Origin: Flaccisagitta enflata
Taxonomy: Eukaryota > Chaetognatha > Sagittoidea > Aphragmophora
Length of the DNA stretch: 64,000 nt
NCBI GenBank assembly: GCA_965153355.1
Contig: OZ231128.1
Location: 5,518,001 to 5,582,000, forward strand
Direction of reading: 5' to 3'
Shown: piece by piece, positions 1 through 13,334 of the stretch
Layout: each line of letters opens with the position of its first letter
Position numbering within the stretch: position 1 is the first letter of the stretch
Translations under genes and position numbers: made by a program
The notes under the pieces: generated by a model
What the model saw: the letters and a program-made list of their open reading frames with translations, nothing else
What the model was told of the DNA's origin: nothing
Databases searched by the model: none

Positions 1-86
1 GCAGGGGCGCCTCACATGGTGGATCTGCGTAACTGCCGTTACTCTCGGCAGGCAGAACACCCCTTACTGTGCGAAAGTATGGGAAA

Positions 87-108
87 TTACCACTCCTCGG
101 AGTGGTAA
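87..108. other. Perfect 10-bp-stem hairpin
   Basis: TTACCACTCC and GGAGTGGTAA are perfect inverted repeats around a 2-base loop. The hairpin sits directly at the start of the ACAACC array. No function can be assigned. Confidence 0.6.
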
Positions 109-194
109 CAACAACCACAACCACAACCACAACCACAACCACAACCACAACCACAACCACAACCACAACCACAACCACAACCACAACAACAACT
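107..194 (+). repeat. (ACAACC)n hexanucleotide microsatellite
   Basis: About 14 near-perfect copies of a six-base unit. It lies in what would be the first intron, or 3' flank, of the minus-strand ceramidase-like gene. Confidence 0.95.
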
Positions 195-318
195 GGAGAA
201 GAATGAGGAGAAAATTCCCCAAATATATATGTGAATGCATAAGTTATTGACCCCAATGCAATGCGGCCACTGCCAAAAAAAAAAAAAGAATCGACTTGTC
301 TTGGCCTAGTTGCACTAC

Positions 319-636
319 CTTCATTCCATCAATCAACTGCTTCGGCAGTTTTTTGCCAATCTCTTCGAAGACGAACTTGGAAGAGTTTCTGATTCCATCC
401 AAGTCAGACTTTACGACGTGGCGCCATCTGTCACGCGGCGCCTCGTCTAAATCCACGACGAAGGACGGCGCCCGTGGAGCGCCTTTGGAAGAGGGAGGAT
501 ACGTGCCAGACTGACAGACGATTCCCATCTTTTTACCAACGGGTCGATTGAAATGAGAAATGAACGGTTCCATGTCATTGATGGCCAAGGCCAAGTGGGC
601 GAGCAGAAATAAATAGAACGAGAATAGCGCCTTCAT
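319..636 (-). CDS. ASAH1: Acid ceramidase / NAAA-family hydrolase, first coding exon (partial)
   Basis: The frame starts at the ATG at 636 and codes about 106 residues before a possible splice donor AAG|GTAGTG at 319/318. Reading continues open to 244, but that tail (a run of F, then low-complexity residues) looks intronic. Residues 1-18 form a classic signal peptide (MKALFSFYLFLLAHLALA). Around residues 41-75 a Cys is followed by TYPPS, then a PSFVVDLDEAPRDRW segment. The same order (Cys, TYPPS, a LD..P..RW motif) is characteristic of the N-terminal alpha-subunit region of acid ceramidase; NAAA has the LD..P..RW part. In the family this region precedes the autocatalytic Cys, which must lie in exons left of position 1. 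Known role of the family: lysosomal hydrolysis of ceramides or N-acylethanolamines. The TYPPS segment favours acid ceramidase over NAAA. The exact exon end is inferred. Confidence 0.72.
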
Positions 637-883
637 TCTGGATGGTTTTTTTTTTCTGTTTTATTGTTTGTCTATATTCGTATGGAAGTTCGATAGAAAA
701 CAAAATGATCAGTTGAGCATATTAGATCATTATTCACGCTCCTAAGACATTTCTAACGGTCCCACATATCCTTCATAAAGAAACTCCCCTTTTCCATTAC
801 ATTCATTACCGCGAGAAAAGTCAGAAACCGCAACTATATCTAGTATATGTATATTATGTATAAGACGACGAATTGTTGGATAA
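637..883. other. 5' flank of the ceramidase-like gene; no gene seen
   Basis: AT-rich sequence upstream of the minus-strand start. It should contain the promoter and 5' UTR of that gene. A T-rich stretch follows the start codon context, but no certain TATA box or initiator is visible. Confidence 0.3.
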
Positions 884-1030
884 AACAAGGCCGGATACAC
901 GGCTGTCCTGGTCGCCTGCCGGTGGACAGGGGCAGTGATAAAAGGTCACCAGAGCATTTGGGCAGGAGCTACAACTTTTTTCTCCGAAGTTGTTTGCTCA
1001 TTTGTATTAGATCTAGGTCCTATAAGGCAA
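884..1030 (+). mobile_element. Family L-A dispersed element, 5' part
   Basis: Begins ACAAGGCCGGATACACGGC and carries the typical downstream blocks (GGACAGGGGC, then a GTCACCAGAGCATTTGGGCAGGAGC-like block). The GACC tract and 3' hairpin of full copies are missing, so this is a truncated or decayed copy. Confidence 0.75.
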
Positions 1031-1116
1031 ATAACTAACTTCATGTTTGAAAATCACCAAGACGAAGAGATAACGAGAGTGATCAGAGAGACTCTTCAAT
1101 TTTCAAATCACGGGCG

Positions 1117-1820
<704 letters not shown>

Positions 1821-2005
1821 AATGCGTGCAGTTACGAATTCGACTAAGAATAAATTACTTACGGTTATTTCCCAATAGAGATAAGGGTCGAATCAAAAAG
1901 TGTTTTTCTAGTCGCGGACTGCCACTTAATGATCGGTTCGTCGGTCCGTCTGTTCATCAGTTTGTTACATTTGTCAATTAAGCGTGCTTTTTCGCCTCAA
2001 CACTC

Positions 2006-2089
2006 TTGCCAAAGGGCTTGGCTGGCCCCCGCCATCCTTGTCTCTGCCGGGCTGTCCGCGACTTAGGTAGCCGTGTATCCGGCCTCGTT
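2006..2089 (-). mobile_element. Family L-A element, 5' part, reverse orientation
   Basis: On the minus strand it starts AACGAGGCCGGATACACGGC. It lies head-to-head with the copy at 2102; the two 20-base leaders form an inverted repeat with a 12-base loop and one mismatch. Confidence 0.8.
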
Positions 2090-2101
2090 TTTTTATTGAT
2101 C

Positions 2102-2303
2102 AACAAGGCCGGATACACGGCTAACCAAGGTTCACGCGGGTTGGCAGGGTTGGTCATAAAAAGGGTAGCCAAGTATTTGGGCAGGAACAGTAATGCAAAA
2201 ACAAACACTAAAAATACTTACTGTGACGGATGGATGGACCGACAGACCGACCGGCCATTATGCATAGCGGGTTATAGAGTCGCTAGCACGCGACTAAAGA
2301 TTT
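2102..2303 (+). mobile_element. Family L-A element, full length
   Basis: Contains all modules in order: leader AACAAGGCCGGATACACGGC, GGTTGGCAGGG, the TATTTGGGCAGGAACAG block, a GACGGATGGATGGACCGACAGACC tract at about 2224-2252, then TATAGAGTCGC, hairpin and CGACTAAAG. No open frame. Unclassified; short size, hairpin and A-rich 3' end are the only clues to mechanism. Confidence 0.85.
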
Positions 2304-2529
2304 CCGATTATGTCATAACTATAAATACAATAGTCATAAAATGATTAGTATCTGTGACGAATTTAAAGCTGCCGTTGATTTCCGTGGGAATGACAAGGAA
2401 AACAGTGACGCGGGGGGACAATATCTTTGCGGATGGGTATCCAACCCCCATCCTCACCCCAAGTCCCCCACTTACATACACAAAATGCATTTAAAACGAT
2501 CATTTTCGCTCTTTACGACTCGTGTTCAC

Positions 2530-2607
2530 GGACGAAGGGACCGACAGATTGACGTACCGATGGACGGACAAAGCCTCATATAGAGTTGCGTGTCCGCAAC
2601 TAAAAAA
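2530..2607 (+). mobile_element. Family L element, 3' fragment
   Basis: GGACGAAGGGACCGACAG tract followed by TATAGAG and hairpin GTTGCG...CGCAAC, then A's. The stem carries the compensatory change GTTGCG/CGCAAC in place of GTCGCG/CGCGAC. The 5' leader is absent. Confidence 0.75.
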
Positions 2608-3038
2608 ACAAGGCGGTGGAGGGGGGCGGGGGTGGCTGAGGGTTTGAAATATTTTGCTCGTAAAAGTTGCGCTATATATAGAACTTTTCTTGCATTCTGT
2701 CCGATATATTTGCAGCAACCGTAAATCTTTAGCGACAAACGCATATCCGCCTTGACTGTGCAATGCGCACCATGAAATTTATACAAAAATGTGATAAATG
2801 GAATGTAACTAAAATTGATGTTTTCTTGTGTTGAGGCAAATAAAAGTAACTGCATTGTTATAATGATCAATCTTATTCCATGCGACCACATGTGTTTACA
2901 CATAAACTCATGCGTTAAAAATGTAAGTGCAGGTAGCATTTACATGAAACATGTTTTCTCAAATGAAGTGTTTCAAAAGAAGTGTTTCAAATGTGATGTC
3001 TGATGTATCAATTTCGGCGTAATGCACATATTCAAATA

Positions 3039-5353
3039 CAGTAGATGTCGTCTAGACTTGAAAATACGGGAGTACTCATACATTCTATACTATTTATATA
3101 CAGTGGTGTATATAAGTCGCTTTTGATTTTTTCCCCCCCTGCCTTTGATTTTCTTCCCCACGACGCCACGCATTGCATTTTAAAATCTATGATTTTCTTC
3201 CCCATAAAGCTATAAAACAGTGTAGTTAAGGTTTAAATTGTGTTTTACTAACTTGTTTTTATGATTTGGTACTGTCAAAAGTTATCTTTTCCCAAATTTG
3301 TCTTTTTTTCTCTTTTTTCCCTCTTTGATTTCCTTTCCCATCTCCAGACCCTTTGATTCCCCCCCCCCCCCGGTTGGGAGGAAACTCAATTATATACAGG
3401 CCTGTTATATAAAACAAATATGATAATTTGTATGAGATCTTCAAAAAGATTGATTGAATAGGGTTTTTTTGAAATTTAAAAAAAAATTTCACAGATATAG
3501 CAGCTACCTGATTTGGTTTCATGGTTGAATTTTATGTTTTCAAATAGAATTTATTCATATAATTGATTCTTAGATAAGTATTACTCACAGTATTATTCAC
3601 ACATGAGTGTAGCAATTTGAGTTAATGATTGAAAGTATAACCTTGGGGAAAGTAAAAGAGGGAAGCTAAACCCCATTATAAATTTTTCATTCAATTCATT
3701 CAATCTATGAAAATACCAAGGAAAAAGGTTAAAGGACACCTTCTATCAATGATATCTTGGCTTTTACAGTCAGTCCCAATTCCGCATTCATCCATATGCT
3801 CGTATATCAACATATTTCGGCAAACCATAACTTTTTCCATCTGGGCATATTTTGATATATATCAAAATATGTCTTACAAAAGTTTCTTTTTTCAGTTGTG
3901 TCTTTTATGAGATCGGAATCAATTTCATGTAACTGTTTGTCTTGTTTAGGGTCTTCAATGATTTTGACACCTAATTTTTGGAAGAAATTGATTTACGAAT
4001 GCTGCATCATTCAATCACATCATTAGATTTTGTTCATCCTTCTTTCTTTTAAATCTCACCGATTGTTTAAGTGTTGGGTATAAATAAGATCGGAGCTTGA
4101 TAATCGCAGAAGTTCTTCCTATTGAGTGACCGAACTAAAAGGGAAGATGAGAGTCATATTTCGATACCAAGTTGCGTTATCTCGTATTATGATGAGATAT
4201 GGTCATATGAATGAATGCGGAATTGGAACATACTGTTTACATCAGTCATGGTGAAAGACTTTTGTAAAAAACAAATTGAACATCATCAAAAAATCTACAA
4301 AGTGAGTGCAATCTGGTCTTTGTATCTCAAAGCGTTTAGAAATGGCTTGCAAAAGAGTGTAAACATTTATTTTCAAAATTGAAGAAATTCATAGACACTT
4401 CCTACAAAAGATATTTCAGCTTCTAAAGCAACTAGAAAAAAGAAATAAAAAAAAAGATATCAATCTACTTATAGAAAAGAAAATATGAGCACAATCTGGT
4501 ATCTGTAGCATTGGTCATACAGTATGATTTTTCACGTTTGTAATATTCTATGACGACATAATTTCAAAAGTAATGAAGATATTTGAATTCTGAAAAAAGT
4601 TCCTGAAAGCTTATGGTGATGCATTTTATGATGTGCAACTCCTAAGAGTTTTTTACAAAAATCTATACCTTTTGACATATGAAGAAATGTTGATGAAAAG
4701 AGCGAAAACATTATGATTTTAAGTCATCGGCTGAACACTTCTTGTTCAAGTTGCTTTAATTTTGTAACGAATGAAGCTACTGATACCAGATTGGTCTTAA
4801 ATTAAAGCTTATTTGTAGTATTTTTAAGAAAAGCAAAGAGGGAAATTTTTTTTTTTATGGGATATCACATTGAGCATGAAAAAAATGATCCCTTGATGAA
4901 AATTTGGATCAAAAGTTGATTCACAGCTCACAAATCGATTTAAAACATCAATTGAACATTTTTTCTCAAGCATTTCCAAAAACTATTTCAAAATAGCTTT
5001 CATTTGAGACCGATCTGGAATCTATAGCTCAATTTGTTTAGAAATGAGAGCAATTTAAAGGGAAACAGTCAAAATTAGAACTTTATGCTAAGCGACAAAT
5101 TATTGTAGAAAAATTCTGGGAGTTGCACATCATAAAATGCATCACCATAAGCTTTCAGGTACTTTTGTCAGAATTCAAATATCTTCATTACTCTTGAAAT
5201 TATGTCGTCATAGAATATTACAAACGTGAAAAATCATACTGTAAAAAAAGTGGCAATCAAACATATCTCTAAGTATCCTTAAACTCTTTTCCAAAGTAGT
5301 AGCATTTAGGTTGTGAGCTCCCCCGTACTTTCAAGTGTAGACAATACATACTG
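3039..5353. mobile_element. Possible 2.3-kb terminal-inverted-repeat element, pogo/mariner-like ends
   Basis: The left end (CAGTAGATGTCGTCTAGAC, 3039 onward, preceded by TA) is an imperfect inverted copy of 5316-5353, about 35 bases with several mismatches. A third solo copy of the end is at 45877-45912. The interior is AT-rich with no transposase frame and contains the palindrome 4518-5243. Ends starting CAGT next to TA suggest Tc1/mariner/pogo, but the right TA is degraded. Confidence 0.45.
4518..5243. mobile_element. Palindromic TA-flanked non-autonomous element (726 bp)
   Basis: TACAGTATGATTTTTCACG at the left is matched inversely at the right end (…CATACTGTA). Long arms, roughly 4518-4655 and 5105-5243, pair almost throughout. 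The TA-CAGT terminus suggests a Tc1/mariner-type MITE. The interior carries the GTTTAGAAATGAGAGCAATT module (about 5040) seen in other foldbacks here. Confidence 0.75.
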
Positions 5354-5564
5354 TTCATTGGTTCTATTCTGCATTTGGGATCTTGTGTCCTGGTCGTTGA
5401 CCCGATGAACGCACCCACTACAAAATGCATCCGAAGAAGTTTTCTACCACCAACTCTTTCAAAGGTCGGGGCAAAAGATAGAATAGAATTGCCTAGCCCA
5501 TTAGCCTTTGAGGAGTTAAGGAATGAAGACCAGGGGGGCACAAAATTGTAAATATAACCATGAT

Positions 5565-6029
<465 letters not shown>

Positions 6030-6162
6030 CGAGGAAGACGAAAACCGGATCTACTTTGACCAGTGGGTTGGCAGAAAAAATAAAAATAAAAACACAACCC
6101 ACAAATCTGTGTGGATAACTAGTGGAGTTTAAGAAAAAAGTTGAATGAGTGAAAGTGAGTGT

Positions 6163-6309
6163 AACAAGGCCGGATACACGGCAATCCAGTCGCGGACGGT
6201 TGGGCAGGAGAGATACCGCAAAAACCGCTCGGAATTCAGAAATGTGACTGACCGACGGACGGACTGACAGACACGGCAAGGTGTAGAGTCGCGTGTGCTC
6301 GACTAAAAA
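6163..6309 (+). mobile_element. Family L-A element, short full copy (147 bp)
   Basis: AACAAGGCCGGATACACGGC leader, GTCGCGGACGGTTGGGCAGG, GACTGACCGACGGACGGACTG tract, GGTGTAGAGTCGCG and a 3' hairpin ending CGACTAAAAA. It is shorter than the 190-225-bp copies because the central block is reduced; the same short form recurs at 46215. Confidence 0.85.
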
Positions 6310-6636
6310 TGAAGAAAAGAGTTGGAATGTCGTCCTCATCAGGGACCACTTGGGAGTTGGGACGGACTGCTAACCGAAGAACTTGGACAAATAGAGACAA
6401 CAACGACGATGGATATCAAAATAAAGAAAAAAAATGAACCATTATGACCCATGAAAAGCCACAGGGATGTTCCAGTGGGAAGCAACAAATGAAAAGATAT
6501 ATTTTGCATCCATGCATGTTTTTTGTCCAGTTTGTGCGTAAATGTTGGCCTGTGTTTTGGTCACTCTTTTATAAGAAACATGCACAATCAATATTCTCAA
6601 TGTTCATCATACCTTGTCCCTTATTCCTTTGGTCAA

Positions 6637-7003
6637 ACATTCATTTACTCATCTATTCAGTCATTCATTCACTCATCTATTCAATCCATTAGGTTTAAAA
6701 GCCCTGATTACAGTTCACAGAAAGGTAAGATATTCACTAAGCAAAATAAAAAAGTTTTAAATTCATTAAATCGTAAAAACTTCCAACATGCCTCAAAGTT
6801 GCTACAATCTCACTCGCCCAGAAGATATTTTTTGTCTCGTCATATATCCAAGCAGAAAATGATATGAAAGTCAATACTTAAGTGAACAGTTTGGTTTGAG
6901 AAAAAAAAATGGTCTTTGTACCTAATGATTCATTCACTCAATCATTCATTCATTCATTCATTCTTTAATCACAGGACGCATCTATTGGCCTAACTTGGCC
7001 TTG
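6637..7003 (-). mobile_element. Family L-C leader with ATTC-rich array (partial, reverse)
   Basis: 6974-7003 read on the minus strand gives AACAAGGCCAAGTTAGGCCA then ATGCGTCC, the L-C leader. The region to its left (6637-6690 and 6925-6964) is ATTC-tetramer rich, as in other L-C copies. I could not find a 3' hairpin end further left. Confidence 0.5.
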
Positions 7004-7108
7004 TTTTTTTGTTTTGTTTCTGTTTTTGTTGTTTTTGCTGAAATAAAAAGAATAAACCAAGAAGTGCATGCAAAAGCTATTCATAGAATATCTTTATTAC
7101 TTTCATTT

Positions 7109-7420
7109 TTCAAGTATTTCAAGCGTGGCACTCACTGTCAATCTAGTATTTCATGCGTAACAATTGTAATTCATAAACCTGTCATACATGGCACTTGCTT
7201 TCAACTAAGTATTTCATGTATGGCAATTGCTGTCAATCAAGTAATTCATACATGGCACTCGCTGTTAATCAAATATTTCATTTGTGGCACTTGCTGTCAA
7301 TCATTTCATTTGTGGCAATCGCTGTTAATCAAATATTTCATTTGTGGCACTTGCTGTCAATCATTTCATTTGTGGCAATCGCTGTTAATCAAATATTTCA
7401 TTTGTGGCAATTGCTGTCAA
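7109..7420 (+). repeat. Tandem array of about 30-bp units, partly in 60-bp pairs
   Basis: About ten degenerate units built on TATTTCATTTGTGGCA(C/A)TTGCTGTCAATC. The 60 bases at 7261-7320 are repeated exactly at 7321-7380, showing recent amplification of a dimer. It reads open as protein in two frames but has no codon-like conservation. Confidence 0.9.
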
Positions 7421-7589
7421 TGACCGGGTGTAATCTCGTTTTGACAAATGGCTCTTGTTTTCTTTGTTGGCGCTTTTTCAAGCGTCTTCTGGGAGTGGAG
7501 TCCCTTTCTTCCATCTTGGATCGGCCCGAAGATGTTTGCTTTCGTGATAGATTGAGATTTGGCCAAACAAAAACATCATATTTTAGGGG

Positions 7590-7596
7590 TGGTGGT

Positions 7597-7656
<60 letters not shown>
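7590..7656 (+). repeat. (GT)n microsatellite
   Basis: GGTGGTGGT leads into a pure GT run of about 55 bp. Confidence 0.97.
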
Positions 7657-7660
<4 letters not shown>

Positions 7661-8190
7661 TATGAGTATGAGTGATAGTATCATGAGAGGAGTATGCGTG
7701 CGGTTGTGATAAGATGGTAAATAGGGGGGGGGGGTAGTCTGTGATACTAATGGGTGAGGCCAATGACAGGATTTTCAGTCTGTCTTTTTTTCATAGACAA
7801 GGTTTTTTATCCTTTGGTGCGACCTTTTTCAATTTCTTTTTCTCACGGGGGTAAAGAGGGTTGATTTACGTCCCCCGAACAATCTTCCATTTCTATTGCA
7901 AGACCGGTTACCAAGACAAAATGGGAAAACTTTAAGCGGGCCAAGAAAAATTTTAAAAGAAAATTGAATTCCTTAAATCATTCAACAAGCGTAAAAAGTA
8001 TTACAGAATCAGTGGGCACAACAATTGTTTTTGTCATGGAAGTAAGCAAAAAATGAAAGTAAGGTGAATACTCATCTGGCCAGTTGATTGTGAGTAAAAG
8101 AATTGGCTGTCATATCTTATGCATGAGCTTTCAATATGAAAATGGATTCTTTTGCTTCTATTCTTCTCCAAGACTCTATGAACTGCATAT
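7657..8190. other. No gene recognised
   Basis: Mixed sequence with a G-tract near 7726. No family recognised. CCGTTCGTCC-like tracts start around 8190 and resemble the GACC tract of family L in reverse. Confidence 0.35.
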
Positions 8191-8315
8191 TGGTCCGTTC
8201 GTCCATCAATAGGTCCATTCGTTTGTCCGTCAGTAGGTCTATCCGTTCAACCATTGGTGGGTGAACTTTTTTCTTTCGCATTTTTGCTTTGTCGCTTCTA
8301 CCCTTTTCCCTCTGT

Positions 8316-8779
8316 GGGCAGCGGCCCCAAAGGGGTCGATGACCTATGCTTTCACACATATGAGGGATTTTCTCCTTCTTCTCCTCCTTCTTCTTCTACA
8401 TACCCCCCCTCCCCCCAGCCTCAAGGCCCATATCTCAGCCTTGAGGCCCATATCTCAGCCTTGAGGCCCAAATCCTAGTCTTGAGGCCCAAATCTAAACC
8501 GGGAGACCTAAATCCCCACCTCAAGGGATTTGGGCCTTAAGACTGGGATTTGGGCCTCGAGGCTGGGATGTGGGCCTTGAGGCTGATATATGGGCCTCAA
8601 GGCTGGGGGGAGGGGGGGTGCGGAGGAGGAGGAAGAAGAAGGAGAGAATCCCCCATATGTGTGAAAGCTTAGGTCATTGACCCCTTCAGGACCGCTGCCC
8701 CGCTTCCCCCTCAACTTCAACCACAACCTACTTAAGCAGGGCACGGGTACCGCTGACCATCTAACGCTTTTGCAACTAT
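8316..8779. mobile_element. Family G foldback element
   Basis: Left arm GGGCAGCGGCCCCAAAGGGG, then GATGACCTATGCTTTCACAC, repeats inverted at 8650-8700. Between the arms lie CTCCTT/GGAGGA stretches and an array of about 20-bp units with a GGCCCA core. That array is itself inverted about its midpoint near 8520. The right side continues into the tail shared with other copies: TTAAGCAGGGCACGGGTAC, GCTGACCATC, AACGCTTTTGCAACTA. No coding potential. Confidence 0.85.
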
Positions 8780-9004
8780 TCATATTCTTACGACATGAAG
8801 AGTTCTTAGTACCATTCGAGGTGTTTAAATAGGCATCTAATGTATTTGATTTGCATAATCTGGTCTCCATCAGTCTTTCCTTTCGACGGCGGATTACTTG
8901 CCTTACAACGTTGAGATAAAACAATGAGGCTAACGTCAATTTCCTGTATGAAATGTTTGTCGTTACTCAGCGACGAGACCACAAGAAGGAGAAAGACCAG
9001 AGAC

Positions 9005-9903
<899 letters not shown>

Positions 9904-10770
9904 CGCTTTGTTTCTCTTTTTAGTCGCGTGCACGCGACTCTACAACTCTACGTCTGTCTATCGGTCGGTCTGTCTGTAAGTAATGCTTAGCTTTTTTTCG
10001 TCGTTTTACTCCTTTTTTTCATCGTTTTACGCCAATTTAAGTCATTTTAGTTAGTTAAAGTTGATTTAAGTCGATTTATATTTCTAGTCTCTTAGTCTTG
10101 GTCTTTTAGTCTTTTAACACCCCTGGCATAATTAGGCAAACTGGGAACATATGACGGCAAGTCCCCCAGAACAACAGCGAGCGCTTCAGCCTACTTTAAG
10201 TTCAATACGGCGTCATAAATCCCCTAACTAACAATTTCTTTGGTCAAGTAGTCACTATCTACACATAAGATGTTAATATACACCTTAACATATACTCGAG
10301 AATGCGATTCAATACACAATTGGTACGAAATATGCAGCAAAAAAGTGGCAGTTTAGCGAGAAACCATTGACAATTTTTCCCACAACTCTACACATCATAA
10401 CATTTTTTTAGACAATCAATACAATTTCATTGCTACCCAAGCTGTTCCCATTCTCCATTGGGGGTCCCAACAAGATATCAAAGCGATACTGGGGCCGAAT
10501 TCTCATTATTTTTATCAGGGGAGAGGTCTAAAGCTATGTACGTTAAGTGACAAAGACAATTTGCATAATCAGGGAAAAATCAGAAAAAAGTGGTATTTTG
10601 TGTGTAAAAATCATAGAAAACTGTTGCAGAAGCATCGAGTCAGCTCATCAGTGATCATTGACAGTGACTCACTAAAAAAATTTACTCACAGGCAACCATA
10701 CCAGCGAGAAAGCTATAAAACTTCAGCCAAACTGCAGAGAAAAACAAACTTAGAAAAAACTTTTTCCTGT

Positions 10771-10911
10771 GGTCGAAATTATAAGACAGCCAAATGCGGA
10801 GATTTTTTGCATTTTCAAAAACATAGTTCTCTTTGTAATCAAATTTAGAAGAGAACTATGTTCTTCGTTTTTTCATTTTTTCATTTTCTATGCAAACTTA
10901 TAATTTCGACC
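10771..10911. repeat. Internal palindrome
   Basis: GGTCGAAATTATAAG and CTTATAATTTCGACC are perfect 15-base inverted repeats. Closer to the centre, CATAGTTCTCTTT pairs with AGAGAACTATG. Confidence 0.7.
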
Positions 10912-11562
10912 AGCACCTTGTCAGTGAACAAGAAAGAAATTTGTAAAAATTTTCAGTATAACAACTTCAGTTTTATTGGCTAAAACTGAGTTTCTTGCTA
11001 AGTGGATGCAAATTTTACTTTCACATATCATGCATGTATAATCCCGATCACTTTTATTCAATTGTTTTTCTATTTTCTCTTTTACATTTTTTCCATTTTG
11101 ACCTAAGTTGATACCCTAAATGTTGGCTTCGTAGGCTCGCTGTCATATGCATTAAAGGGTGAAATATTGGCCCAAGCACTTCAAGATTTGACATAGAGAT
11201 AGCTAAAATGTCATATTTTGACATAGTAGAGCAACATACAGGGATTATTCACTGGTAGAAGGGTGAGAAGGTGATAAGTCAGAAATGGTGAATCAGATTG
11301 TGACGGATTTTCCCAGAAATATTTTTACACAAAGATAGCACTAACCTTACAGCTGTTTTTTACGGTCTATACCCAAGTTTTTAGCCTTTGATGGCTGAAA
11401 ACTCATTCTATAGATAAAACCAAGAAAGCGAGTCAAAGAAATGGGCAGGGGGCAGCCCTTGAGGCTGAAACATAATGTGCATAAATGAACTCGGTAATAA
11501 TGGACAAAGTGGAACTGTCTGTTATCAGAAAATGGCTATAAGATAGGATGTCAATTTATTCT

Positions 11563-12143
11563 ACAGGGTGTATCATGCCAAATTAGATGTAAGAAAACAA
11601 TGGCATTCTGCTTCTAAAAGTGCAAAGATAATTTTGAAAAAAAATTCAAAGAGCGCATGAGCTCCGGTTTTTTGTGTAAAAATTTCATGGGTCTGGGTCA
11701 AATATTGTAGCCACAATATCAATTTGAAATAAATTGAGCATTTAGAGGAGAAGCACTTTGAACTTGATTTTGATTCTTAAAGTTTTTTTTTTTTGAATTG
11801 CTCTCATTTCTAAACGACTTAAGTTTGATCCCAAATTAAAGCTTGTCAAATTTTCTTTAATTTGAGACCAATCTGGCAAATGTGGCTTAAGCCGTTTAGA
11901 AATGAGAGCAATTCAAAGAAAAGCTTTCAGCATCACAATCATATCCAAAAAGCTTCTCCTCTAAATGCTCAGTTCACTTCAAACTGATATTGTGGCTAGA
12001 ATATTTGACCCAGACTCATAAAATTTTTACACAAAAAACCGGAGCTTATATGCTCTTTGAATCTTTTTTCAGATCTATTTTTGCACTTTTAGAGGCAGAA
12101 TTCCATCGTTTTCTTATATCTAATTTGGCATGATACACCCTGT
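11563..12143. mobile_element. 581-bp foldback (MITE-like) nested element
   Basis: The outer 26 bases (11563-11588, starting ACAGGGTGTATCATGCC) are a perfect inverse match to 12118-12143, and similarity continues inward over nearly the whole arm. The centre (about 11795-11920) is the GAATTGCTCTCATTTCTAAA...TTTAGAAATGAGAGCAATTC module shared with other foldbacks. Confidence 0.85.
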
Positions 12144-12294
12144 ATTTGGTATTTTTGGCAGAACTTGGATGGAATATACCCTAGTCCATATGTACATATC
12201 CCAAAGTACCATTTGAATCACTTTGTCAGGCTCTAACACATGAAATTCAACCCCAGTTCGCCTAATTTTGTCAGGGGTGTTAGTCATTTAGTCT

Positions 12295-12902
12295 TACTAC
12301 CAGAATTAAAAAAAACGCAAGTTTCTTCTATGCCAATTTACGCGCCTTTGGCTAACTTTAGAAACAATTTATTAGTGACCAAATTGAAGCTTTTTTCAAG
12401 GGCTTTCTTTTGAGCGCAATCCCACATTTGTAGCTTTATTCGTTTAGAAGTTACATTCAAATGAAGGTGAGTAAGTCAAAATTTCATTTCGCAGTTGGAG
12501 GAGAAACAGGCCATTTCTAATTGAAAATTATTTCTCTATGGTTGTCATTTTTGTAACCATTTGAGCATTTATGCTCATTTCGTCACCAATCATGGTGCTC
12601 ATATGAAAGTTACCCAATGTCTGCCATGAAAAATGAAACACTTCTGGCGGGTAAGTGTGATAAAACGTCCAAAATCATCATGGATATTTCCCAATACCAT
12701 TATTTTTTTTCTCCAAAATACCTCCTGCTTTTGCGCGGCATTTTCTCATCAGTTACCGAATTCTATTGACTAAAACTCTCAAATTTGATGGACAGAAGCT
12801 CTAAAAAACCAAACTTGCCCTCAAAATGCCGTTCATTAGTGAAATACAGTCCAATCTGAACAATTCTATGAAAAACTTGCGTTTTTTTTAATTCGGGTAG
12901 TA
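12295..12902. mobile_element. 608-bp TA-flanked foldback element
   Basis: TACTACCAGAATTAAAAAAA at the left matches the right end …TTTTTTTTAATTCGGGTAGTA inversely, continuing through ACGCAAGTTT. TA at both ends fits a Tc1/mariner-type MITE. It sits inside the array of the L-B copy 9916-12945, next to the hAT-like element. Confidence 0.75.
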
Positions 12903-13054
12903 TGGTCTTAACAACCGCACCCGACTGTAAGGTATTGGCCTTGTTTACTTCCTTTCCTCCTTTTCCCTGATGGCCGGCTCACTTTGAATCTGATTGTCTG
13001 TCTTTCAGTTTTTCTGTTTTTCTGTTTGTCAGCTCTTTTTTCATTTGACCGTCT

Positions 13055-13182
<128 letters not shown>

Positions 13183-13334
13183 ACACAGTTTGAATAACAA
13201 AAACAGAAAGACACGCACTGAAAAAAAATTTACGACTTTTTTCCAGTCGGCGAAAGCCGCCTTTATTGGTATTGAGCGTCTTCCTTTTGTCGTTTCGCAT
13301 TTCCTTAATTCCTGCCGCCCTTAAAAGTCTCCGC

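Larger units (their letters stand above)
10116..12281. mobile_element. 2.17-kb inverted-terminal-repeat element, hAT-like by ends
   Basis: Left end AACACCCCTGGCATAATTAG is matched inversely at 12251-12281, about 30 bases with five mismatches. Flanks AGTCTTTT (10108-10115) and AGTCATTT (12282-12289) agree at 7 of 8 bases, a candidate 8-bp target duplication. No transposase is visible. The interior holds a palindrome at 10771-10911 and the large foldback 11563-12143. hAT assignment is an inference from the 8-bp duplication. Confidence 0.55.
9916..12945 (-). mobile_element. Family L-B element split by nested insertions
   Basis: 9916-9980 is the reverse-oriented 3' end (TTTTTAGTCGCGTGCACGCG, then GTCGGTCTGTCTG). 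9985-10115 is the GTCATTTTAG-type array. The reverse leader CCGCACCCGACTGTAAGG, then TATTGGCCTTGTT, is at 12915-12945. Between them, 10116-12281 and 12295-12902 are two inserted elements. This is inferred from the match of the outer parts to uninterrupted L-B copies. Confidence 0.65.

Noticed and set aside
2102-2303. Family L as Helitron or tRNA-derived SINE
   Set aside because: Ends do not fit TC...CTRR, and no A/B box pair is visible in the leader; left unclassified.
10561-10848. 95-codon frame with Cys and His residues resembling a zinc finger
   Set aside because: The Cys/His spacing fits no known finger, it lacks an ATG at its start and it lies in one arm of a palindrome.
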